DNA from: Acetobacteraceae bacterium
GTDB lineage: Bacteria; Pseudomonadota; Alphaproteobacteria; Acetobacterales; Acetobacteraceae
NCBI GenBank assembly: GCA_947478535.1
Contig: CANJXD010000430.1
Location: forward strand, 1-5,141
Length of the DNA: 5,141 nt
Direction: 5' to 3'
Within the stretch, counting starts at the first letter, position 1. The number at the start of each line of letters is the position of its first letter. Under the pieces are notes generated by a model, which was not told the DNA's origin, searched no databases, and saw nothing but the letters and a program-made list of their open reading frames with translations. The translations under genes were made by a program, and so were the position numbers. Of the stretch, positions 1 through 4,981 are shown piece by piece.

Positions 1-275
1 AGGCGACGCCCATCGATGTCTGCCTGACCGCGGATATCCCGCTGGCCAAACGGTGCCTGGAGAAGAAGGCCTTCGCGCTGAACTTCAAGGGCCATCCCTG
101 GACCGAGAACAACATCGGCAGCGCCATGGCCGGGCGCGCCGTGTCCCAGCATCTGCGGGAACTCGGTATGGGTGGCGGGCCGCCGCCGATGGCAGGCGCC
201 GACAAGTCCCGCTTCCTCAACGCGCTGGACGCGATGGCGCAGGCGGCGTTGCGGCGGGCGCGGGAGGGGGCTTAG
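1..275 (+). CDS. UPF0178 (DUF188, YaiI/YqxD) family protein, C-terminal part
   Basis: The 5' end lies outside the window; the visible frame gives 90 residues (first full codon at base 3) ending in TAG. The match is to the UPF0178/DUF188 family (E. coli YaiI, Bacillus YqxD), recognised from the segment 'LTADIPLA' near the start, then a Lys-rich turn and 'ALNFKG', 'WTENNIGSAMAGR', 'HLRELG', a Gly-Gly-Pro motif and a Asp-Lys-Ser-Arg-Phe motif, all in the order seen in YaiI. The family is about 150 residues, so roughly the first 60 are missing. It is a small cytosolic protein of unestablished biochemical role; the fold is often compared with PIN/NYN-type nuclease domains, but I see no proof of activity here. 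It ends 16 bases from the stop of the convergent lyase gene, so it is not part of the minus-strand cluster. Family assignment is strong, function unknown. Confidence 0.9.
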   Translation, partial: ATPIDVCLTADIPLAKRCLEKKAFALNFKGHPWTENNIGSAMAGRAVSQHLRELGMGGGPPPMAGADKSRFLNALDAMAQAALRRAREGA

Positions 276-285
276 CGCCCCCTCC
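263..285. terminator. GC-rich hairpin between convergent genes (candidate bidirectional terminator)
   Basis: A perfect 9-bp inverted repeat (263-271 ggagggggc with 277-285 gccccctcc) encloses a 5-base loop, ttagc, which contains most of the UPF0178 stop codon. It lies at the junction of two convergent genes, where a shared terminator is expected. No T-run follows on either strand, so it is not a canonical intrinsic terminator; it could instead block 3' exonucleases or act with Rho. Confidence 0.45.
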
Positions 286-291
286 GGCTCT

Positions 292-1212
292 TCAGGCCTG
301 CGGCATGCCGGTCGGGATGATGGTCTTCACCAGGGACGAGTCCAGCGACTCATAGGCGTGGTAGCCGATGGTCTCGTAGAGCTCGGCGCGGGTCTGCATG
401 CGGCCCAGCATGTTCTGGGTGCCGCCATCGCTGCGGATCGCCTTGTACAGATCCTCCATCGCCTTGTTGGCGCAGCGGAGGTGGCTGACCGGCCAGATCA
501 CCATGTGGTAGCCGAGGTCCTGGAATTCCTGCGCCGTCAGGAAGGGCGTGCGGCCGAATTCCGTCATGTTGGCCAGCATCTTCACGCCGGGCATGCGGCG
601 GGCGAATTCCGCGAACATTTCCCGGGTCGTCAGGGCTTCCGGGAACACCGCATCGGCGCCGGCTTCCAGGTACAGCTTCGCGCGCGCCACGGCGCCGTCC
701 ATGCCCTCGCTGGCGGCGGCATCGGTGCGGGCGACGATGTACAGATGGCGGCGGGCCTTGCGGGCGGCGGCGACCTTGGCGGCCATGTCGCGGGCATCGG
801 CCAGCTTCTTGTCGTTCAGGTGGCCGCACTTCTTCGGCAGCAGTTGGTCTTCCAGATGCACGGCGCCGGCGCCGGCTTCCTCGAAGACGCGGACCATGTG
901 CATGACGTTCAGCGCCTCGCCATAGCCGGTATCGCCATCGACGAGCATCGGCAGGCCGGCTGCGCGGGCGACCTGGCGGACGAAGAAGGCGACCTCATCG
1001 ACCGTGATCATGCCGAGATCGGGCAGGCCCATGGTGGCGGACATGGCGGCACCGGACAGATACAGCGCCTCGAACCCCTGCTTCTTCGCCAGCAGGGCGG
1101 CGATGCCGAGATGGGCGCCAGGCATCTGCAGGATCTGCGGCCGGTCGAGCAGCGCGCGAAAGCGCACGCCGGCGGGTTCATGCGGCAGGTCGTCGGCGAT
1201 CACATAGGGCAT
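292..1212 (-). CDS. prpB: Methylisocitrate lyase (isocitrate lyase/PEP mutase superfamily)
   Basis: A 306-residue cytosolic enzyme, predicted to cleave 2-methylisocitrate to pyruvate and succinate, the last step of the methylcitrate cycle for propionate. The sequence shows the superfamily barrel: 'YLSGAA' at 51-56, 'GLPDLG' at 62-67, the Mg-binding 'VDGDTGYG' at 91-98 (D92, D94), 'LEDQ' at 120-123, the lyase loop 'KKCGH' at 127-131 with catalytic C129, 'ARTDA' at 161-165, 'FPEA' at 190-193, 'NMTEFGRTP' at 215-223 and 'MQTRAELYE' at 272-280. The KKCGH cysteine separates it from PEP mutases and oxaloacetate decarboxylases. The NMTEFG and MQTRxELYE motifs fit PrpB, especially the Bacillus form, better than 2,3-dimethylmalate lyase, which cannot be fully excluded. 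The ATG at 1212 is preceded by GAGG with a 5-base spacer; the frame continues upstream but only through the deaminase 3' end. It is the last gene of the cluster, 73 bases after the deaminase. No prpC, prpD or acnD is visible. Confidence 0.85.
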   Translation of the reverse strand: MPYVIADDLPHEPAGVRFRALLDRPQILQMPGAHLGIAALLAKKQGFEALYLSGAAMSATMGLPDLGMITVDEVAFFVRQVARAAGLPMLVDGDTGYGEALNVMHMVRVFEEAGAGAVHLEDQLLPKKCGHLNDKKLADARDMAAKVAAARKARRHLYIVARTDAAASEGMDGAVARAKLYLEAGADAVFPEALTTREMFAEFARRMPGVKMLANMTEFGRTPFLTAQEFQDLGYHMVIWPVSHLRCANKAMEDLYKAIRSDGGTQNMLGRMQTRAELYETIGYHAYESLDSSLVKTIIPTGMPQA

Positions 1213-1217
1213 CGGAG

Positions 1218-1221
1218 CCTC
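1218..1221 (-). promoter_or_regulatory. Ribosome binding site of the prpB-like gene
   Basis: GAGG on the minus strand lies 5 bases before the ATG at 1212. It decides the start: the open frame continues to an ATG at 1341, but that extension overlaps the coding end of the deaminase and lacks any PrpB similarity. Confidence 0.6.
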
Positions 1222-1285
1222 GTCCTCAGGGTCTTTGGCCGGCACGTGGCGGCGGCGAAGGGTTACCAGCCCGGACCAGGCGCGG

Positions 1286-1741
1286 CTAGCCGGTAGCGGG
1301 CTCCACCCCGATATCCTCCGCCCAGACCGCAGGCTTCTCACGCTGGAAACGTTGCATCAGCGCGGTGCAGGCGGGGTCGTCCAGCACCGTGACGTCCACG
1401 CCCCGCGACCGGAGAAAATCCTCATTGCCCGCGAAGGACCGGTTCTCCCCGATCACCACGCGGGAAATACCGAACTGGATGATGGTGCCGGTGCACATCA
1501 TGCAGGGGGTGAGCGTGGTGTAGAGCGTGGTGCCGGCATAGCTCCGCATCCGGCCGACGCGGCGGAGGCAATCCATCTCCCCATGCGCGATGGGGTCGCC
1601 GTCCTGGACGCGGCGATTATGCCCGCCCCCGAGCAGGCGGCCTTCGACGCCCACCAGCACGGCGCCGACCGGCACGCCGCCTTCATCGAAGCCGCGCTGG
1701 GCTTCGGCAAGGGCCTCGGCCATGAAGCCGGCGTCGTCCAT
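1286..1741 (-). CDS. Fcy1-like cytosine deaminase (CDA-fold zinc nucleobase deaminase)
   Basis: This 151-residue cytosolic protein most likely hydrolyses cytosine (or a related amino-azaheterocycle) to uracil and ammonia. It carries the zinc deaminase motifs: H53-G-E55 (zinc ligand and proton-shuttle Glu) and P-C80-x-x-C83 (zinc ligands). Along its whole length it parallels yeast cytosine deaminase Fcy1: 'EGGVPVGAVL' at 20-29, 'GHNRR' at 40-44, 'HGEM' at 53-56, 'TTLYTTLTPCMMCTG' at 71-85, 'VVIGEN' at 95-100 and the C-terminal 'WAEDIG' at 140-145. Counterparts of Fcy1 substrate-contact residues are present: N42, F103, W140 and D143. HGE rather than HAE, and the C-terminal W-x-E-D-I-G, argue against TadA and guanine deaminase. 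It is unrelated to E. coli CodA, which is an amidohydrolase. The ATG at 1741 has GGGA at a 9-base spacing; M7 is a possible alternative start. The gap to the upstream flavoprotein is 14 bases, so the two are very likely co-transcribed. Confidence 0.8.
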   Translation of the reverse strand: MDDAGFMAEALAEAQRGFDEGGVPVGAVLVGVEGRLLGGGHNRRVQDGDPIAHGEMDCLRRVGRMRSYAGTTLYTTLTPCMMCTGTIIQFGISRVVIGENRSFAGNEDFLRSRGVDVTVLDDPACTALMQRFQREKPAVWAEDIGVEPATG

Positions 1742-1755
1742 GTGGTGCGGTCCCG

Positions 1756-2349
1756 TCAGTAGAGATGCGCCTCATAGGCATGGGCGACGCGCGTCTCGGC
1801 CTCCTGCTCCCCGATCCGGCCGGTCTGGCGGGCGAGGATGCGGCCGAGGCTCGGGATCTCGCCGGGTGCGGCGTGGCGGGCGGGGTCCCAGAGGGCGCTG
1901 CGCTTCAGCGCCTTGCCGCAATGGAAGAAGACCTCCTCCACCGTGACCAGCAGGGCGCTTTTCGGCAGGCGGTCCTGCGCGGCCAGGCCGCCCAGCGTGG
2001 CGGTGTCCGTCACCAGGGCGGCGCTGCCGTTGACGCGCAGCGTCTCCAGCACCCCCGGCACGAAGAACAGCAGCCCGACCTTCGGGTTGGCGGCCAGGTT
2101 CTGCAGGCTGTCCACGCGGTTGTTGCCGGGGCGGTCGGGGATCAGCAGGCGCCTGTCGTCCAGCACCACGACGAAGCCGGGCGCGTCGCCGCGGGGGGAG
2201 GCATCGCAGTTGCCGTCCGCATCCGCGGTCGCCATCACCATGAAGGGGGAGCGGGCGATGAAGAGCCGCGCGAATTCATCGAGCGTGTCGAGCTGCTTCG
2301 CCACGGCCAGCGCCGTGGGCTCGGGGTAGATCGACCGGAGATCGTCCAT
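1756..2349 (-). CDS. PPOX-type FMN-dependent flavoprotein, MSMEG_1061-like
   Basis: A 197-residue protein of the pyridoxamine-5'-phosphate-oxidase-like split-barrel superfamily, expected to be a cytosolic FMN-binding dimer that catalyses an unidentified redox reaction. Visible landmarks are 'MATADADGNCDASPRGD' at 39-55, 'IPDRPGNNRVDSLQN' at 70-84, 'VGLLFFVPG' at 91-99, 'ETLRVNG' at 102-108, 'VEEVFFHCGKAL' at 137-148 and 'RSALW' at 150-154. From memory, this order and wording fit the MSMEG_1061 flavoprotein subfamily, not true PdxH; the substrate of that subfamily is not established. The frame extends to an ATG at 2403, but that part overlaps the binding-protein gene and lacks family similarity. 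The ATG at 2349 follows a Shine-Dalgarno fused to the preceding stop. It lies 11 bases after the binding-protein gene and 14 before the deaminase, in the tightest part of the cluster. Confidence 0.85.
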   Translation of the reverse strand: MDDLRSIYPEPTALAVAKQLDTLDEFARLFIARSPFMVMATADADGNCDASPRGDAPGFVVVLDDRRLLIPDRPGNNRVDSLQNLAANPKVGLLFFVPGVLETLRVNGSAALVTDTATLGGLAAQDRLPKSALLVTVEEVFFHCGKALKRSALWDPARHAAPGEIPSLGRILARQTGRIGEQEAETRVAHAYEAHLY

Positions 2350-2358
2350 GCGGTGTCG

Positions 2359-2362
2359 CCTC
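2359..2362 (-). promoter_or_regulatory. Ribosome binding site overlapping the upstream stop codon
   Basis: On the minus strand the binding-protein stop TGA (2363-2361) reads into TGAGG, so the GAGG Shine-Dalgarno of the flavoprotein gene overlaps the stop, with a 9-base spacer to the ATG at 2349. This arrangement favours translational coupling and selects the 2349 start over 2403. Confidence 0.6.
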
Positions 2363-3353
2363 AGCTCGCTGTCGCGCCGGAAGCGCGGACCACCGGCTCC
2401 CACTTCGTCAGCTCGGCCTGCACGAAGGCGGCGGTGCCTTGCGGCGTGGTGCCGGTGACGGCGGGCTGCCCCATCTCCGACAGGCGCTGCGCGACATCGG
2501 CTTCGCCGACCACGGCATTCAGCGTCGTGTTCAGCAGCTGGATGATGGGCGCTGGCGTGCCGGCGGGGGCAAAGACGACGTTCCAGGTATAGGCCTCGAA
2601 CCCCGGCAGGCCGGCCTCGGCGAAGGTCGGCAGGTTCGGCAGGGCGGCGGCGCGGTCCGGCGTGGCGATGGCGAGCGCGCGGATGCGGTTGTCTTGCACG
2701 AAGGGGACGACGGAGGCCAGCGCATCGGTCGCGAAGTCGACCCGGCCGGCGAGGAGATCGGCCGCCATCGGCGCGGAGCCGCGATAGGGGATGTGGGTGG
2801 CCTGGGTGCCGAGCTGTTGCATCAGCAGCACGGCTGCCAGGTGGCCCATGGAACCGGTGCCGGAGGAGCCGTAGTTCATCTGGCCGGGCCTGGCGCGCAG
2901 CAGCGCGATGAATTCCGGCAGGTCGCGCGCCGGCAGGCCGGGATGCGTCACCAGCACGATGGGCACGCGGGCGATCTGGGCGATCGGCGCGAAGTCGCGG
3001 ATGGGGTGGAAGGGCAGCCTTCCGTCCTGCAGCGTCGGGTTGACGGCATGGGTGGTGGCGGTGCCGATCAGAAGGGTGTGGCCATCCGGCGCGGCGCGGG
3101 CCACGGCTTCCGCCGCGATGGCGCCGCCGGCGCCGGGGCGGGCATCGACCACGACGGGCTGGCCGAGCCGGGCCGCCATGCGGTCCGCGATCAGGCGGGC
3201 GACGATGTCGGTGGGGCCGCCCGCGGCGAAGGGGATGATGATCCGGATCGGGCGCGCGGGGTAGGCGGCCTGCGCGAGAGCGCCGCTTCCCGGCAGGGCG
3301 GAAGCGGCGAACGCTCCGCCAAGGGCCGTCAGGGCTAGGCGTCGCGAGGGCAT
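2361..3353 (-). CDS. Bug/TctC-family tripartite tricarboxylate transporter substrate-binding protein
   Basis: A 330-residue periplasmic solute-binding protein of the Bug (Bordetella uptake gene)/TctC family, whose members capture carboxylates, amino acids, nicotinate-like compounds and other ligands. An N-terminal export signal is clear: basic 'PSRR' at 2-5, a hydrophobic stretch to about 22, and 'ALAQA' before the mature 'YPARPIRIIIPF' at 31-42. The RR pair followed by L-A-L could also serve a Tat signal, though Sec is usual. Family motifs are 'AAGGPTDIVARL' at 43-54, 'NYGSSGTGSMGHLA' at 160-173, 'HIPYRGSAPMAADLLAG' at 187-203 and 'LPTFAEAGLPGFE' at 241-253. The length is normal. The ATG at 3353 has GGGA six bases upstream; an in-frame ATG at 3389 would add 12 residues but sits hard against a hairpin and has no spaced Shine-Dalgarno. 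No TctA or TctB gene accompanies it, as is common for Bug proteins. The ligand cannot be read from sequence. Confidence 0.93.
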   Translation of the reverse strand: MPSRRLALTALGGAFAASALPGSGALAQAAYPARPIRIIIPFAAGGPTDIVARLIADRMAARLGQPVVVDARPGAGGAIAAEAVARAAPDGHTLLIGTATTHAVNPTLQDGRLPFHPIRDFAPIAQIARVPIVLVTHPGLPARDLPEFIALLRARPGQMNYGSSGTGSMGHLAAVLLMQQLGTQATHIPYRGSAPMAADLLAGRVDFATDALASVVPFVQDNRIRALAIATPDRAAALPNLPTFAEAGLPGFEAYTWNVVFAPAGTPAPIIQLLNTTLNAVVGEADVAQRLSEMGQPAVTGTTPQGTAAFVQAELTKWEPVVRASGATAS

Positions 3354-3398
3354 GGCGGTTCCCGTCTTCGTTCGTGTCTTCCGGTTCATCCTGCCGGG

Positions 3399-3427
3399 AT
3401 GGGGGCGCCTGTCAACGCCGCCCCCAT
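3399..3427 (-). repeat. 9-bp perfect inverted repeat (intercistronic hairpin)
   Basis: The arms atgggggcg (3399-3407) and cgcccccat (3419-3427) are exact reverse complements around an 11-base loop; two further pairs form outside one mismatch. The hairpin starts five bases after the stop of the carrier gene and ends about 45 bases before the binding-protein ATG at 3353. No T-tract follows, so it may act as an attenuating or RNA-stabilising element, not a simple intrinsic terminator. Confidence 0.5.
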
Positions 3428-3432
3428 GCCCC

Positions 3433-4845
3433 TCAGAAGAAGATGAAGGTCACGAGGACGAACAGCGGGACCAGGATGCAGGCGGCCCAGGCGCAGTAGC
3501 CGAAGAAGCTGGGCATGCGTTCGCCATTCTCCTCCACGATCGCCTTGACCATGAAGTTCGGCGCGTTGCCGATGTAGCTGTTGGCGCCCATGAACACCGC
3601 GCCGCAGGAAATCGCCGCCAGCGTCAGCGCCCCCTGCCCCATCAGGACCTGCGCATCGCCGCCGGCCAGTTCGAAGAACACGATGTAGGTTGGCGCATTG
3701 TCGAGGAAGGAGGACAGCGCGCCGGCCAGCCAGAAGTATACCCAGGGGATCGGCGCCCCGCTGGCATCCGAGGTCAGCGCCACCAGCCCCGCCGCCGCGC
3801 CATCCTTCCCCGCCCGCAGGATGGCGAGAACCGGCGCCATGGTGAGGAAGATGGCCGCGAACAGCTTGGCGACTTCGAGGATCGCGCCCCAGGCGAAGCC
3901 ATTCGCCTCCCGCAGTGCCTTCGATGTGGCGAAGACCGACACCAGGGTGATGGCCCCGAAAGCGAGGACGCCCAGCGCGTTTTCCAGCGGCATGGTGTGC
4001 CCGAGGATCGAGACAGCACCGAGCTTCACATACCCCATGGCGATGACCACGGCGACGATGGCGCCGAGCAGGCCGACATTGAGCCAGCCCTCGATGGCCA
4101 GCTTCTCCCCAGTCCCCGCCGGCGCCACCGGCTTCTCCCGCCGCCAGGCGAGGGTGTCGAGCACCCAGTACAACGCCAGCAGGATGACCGCGCAGGTCAG
4201 GAATTCCCCGAACATATGCGTCGTCGGCCAGAAGAAGGATACGCCGCGGAGGAAGCCGAGATACAGCGGCGGGTCGCCCACCGGCGTCAGGCTGCCGCCG
4301 ATATTGGCGACCAGGAAGATGAAGAACACGAAGGTGTGCATCTTCCGCTTGCGGAAGGCATTGGCGCGGATGACCGGGCGGATCAGCACCATCGCCGCGC
4401 CGGTCGTGCCCATCAGGCTCGCCAGCACGGTGCCAATGGCCAGCAGCGTAAGGTTGACGGTGGGCGTGCCGACCAGGCTGCCGCGCAGCAGCACACCCCC
4501 GCCCGCGGTGTAGAGCGCTGTGATCAGCGCGATGAAGGGGATGTATTCCAGCACGGCGACGTGAGTGAATTCATACCAGGCCGCGCCCGGCCCGAAGGCG
4601 AGCCCGAAGGGCAGCAGGAAGGCCGCCCCCCAGCCGGCGGCGATCTTGCCGTAATGGTGGTGCCAGACCGGCGCCGCGACCAGCGGCAGCAGGGCGATCG
4701 ACAGCAGGATGCCGACGAAGGGAACTCCCCAGGCAAGCGACAGGGCGGAATCCGGCACGCCTCCCGCCGCCAGCGCCGCGCCGGGCGCCAGCAGCATGGC
4801 GGACCCCGCCAGCCAGGCCAGTCTCCGCATGCCTGAACGCATCAT
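3433..4845 (-). CDS. NhaD/CitMHS-like membrane carrier (ion transporter superfamily; putative Na+/H+ antiporter or carboxylate carrier)
   Basis: A 470-residue inner-membrane protein with roughly 11-13 hydrophobic segments. It belongs to the ion transporter (IT) superfamily that includes NhaD, ArsB, CitMHS and DctM. The two pseudo-repeats show typical re-entrant-loop motifs: 'GTTGA' at 146-150 followed by 'LIRPVIRAN' at 154-162, then 'NIGGSLTPVGDPPLYLGFL' at 181-199; and in the second half 'SSFLDNAPTYIVFFELA' at 378-394 and 'GANSYIGNAPNFMVKAI' at 420-436. Such proteins are usually named sodium:proton antiporter or putative citrate transporter (CitMHS_2-like); the sequence does not decide between ion exchange and organic-anion transport. 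The N-terminus (basic, then hydrophobic to about residue 27, 'ALAAGG') could be a cleaved signal or the first helix. The ATG at 4845 has GGGGAGG at a 6-base spacing. ATGs at 4869 and 4917 are in frame; 4869 also has GAGGG at 6 bases and is a real alternative. It is first in the cluster, 79 bases before the binding-protein gene. Confidence 0.87.
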   Translation of the reverse strand: MMRSGMRRLAWLAGSAMLLAPGAALAAGGVPDSALSLAWGVPFVGILLSIALLPLVAAPVWHHHYGKIAAGWGAAFLLPFGLAFGPGAAWYEFTHVAVLEYIPFIALITALYTAGGGVLLRGSLVGTPTVNLTLLAIGTVLASLMGTTGAAMVLIRPVIRANAFRKRKMHTFVFFIFLVANIGGSLTPVGDPPLYLGFLRGVSFFWPTTHMFGEFLTCAVILLALYWVLDTLAWRREKPVAPAGTGEKLAIEGWLNVGLLGAIVAVVIAMGYVKLGAVSILGHTMPLENALGVLAFGAITLVSVFATSKALREANGFAWGAILEVAKLFAAIFLTMAPVLAILRAGKDGAAAGLVALTSDASGAPIPWVYFWLAGALSSFLDNAPTYIVFFELAGGDAQVLMGQGALTLAAISCGAVFMGANSYIGNAPNFMVKAIVEENGERMPSFFGYCAWAACILVPLFVLVTFIFF

Positions 4846-4851
4846 CCCCAG

Positions 4852-4858
4852 CCTCCCC
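4852..4858 (-). promoter_or_regulatory. Strong ribosome binding site of the carrier gene
   Basis: GGGGAGG on the minus strand lies 6 bases before the ATG at 4845. It is the best Shine-Dalgarno in the window and is the main reason for choosing this start over the in-frame ATGs at 4869 and 4917. Confidence 0.6.
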
Positions 4859-4869
4859 TGACCTCCCAT

Positions 4870-4898
4870 GCCATACCCTCTCGGCGCCGCCCCGTCAC
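4870..4898 (-). promoter_or_regulatory. Weak sigma-70-like promoter candidate for the minus-strand cluster
   Basis: On the minus strand, GTGACG (4898-4893; 4 of 6 to TTGACA) and TATGGC (4875-4870; 3 of 6 to TATAAT) are separated by exactly 17 bases. Transcription would begin about 15-20 bases before the ATG at 4845, which fits a short leader with the strong Shine-Dalgarno and would exclude the 4869 start. Matches this weak arise often by chance in GC-rich DNA. Confidence 0.25.
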
Positions 4899-4981
4899 GA
4901 TCCGGCCCCGCCGGCACCCTTGCCCTTTCCGACCGGCCACTCCGGGCCTAACTTCCGGGCCACAGGATGGAGTGCTCTGGC

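Noticed and set aside
292..1212. PEP mutase or oxaloacetate decarboxylase as the identity of the lyase
   Set aside because: The KKCGH loop with its catalytic Cys is present; those branches of the superfamily lack it.
1213..1285. A promoter or terminator in the 73-base gap before the lyase gene
   Set aside because: I saw no convincing -35/-10 pair, stable stem or T-run; only the Shine-Dalgarno is supported.
172..1296. A 374-residue open frame on the plus strand, antisense to the lyase gene
   Set aside because: It begins inside the UPF0178 gene in another frame and covers the well-supported PrpB-like gene; composition (Gly, Ala, His, Arg) is that of a shadow frame.
1286..1741. tRNA adenosine deaminase (TadA) or guanine deaminase as the identity of the deaminase
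   Set aside because: The HGE motif and the C-terminal W-x-E-D-I-G match Fcy1; TadA has HAE and lacks this tail.
1765..3338. Plus-strand open frames of 275 and 299 residues opposite the flavoprotein and binding-protein genes
   Set aside because: No family motifs and low-complexity Gly/Ala/Arg/Gln composition; the minus-strand genes explain the sequence.
3352..4836. A 494-residue open frame on the plus strand, antisense to the carrier gene
   Set aside because: Its product is rich in Arg, Gln, His, Asp and Gly with no recognisable domain, while the minus strand encodes a carrier with clear family motifs. Long antisense open frames are expected in GC-rich DNA.
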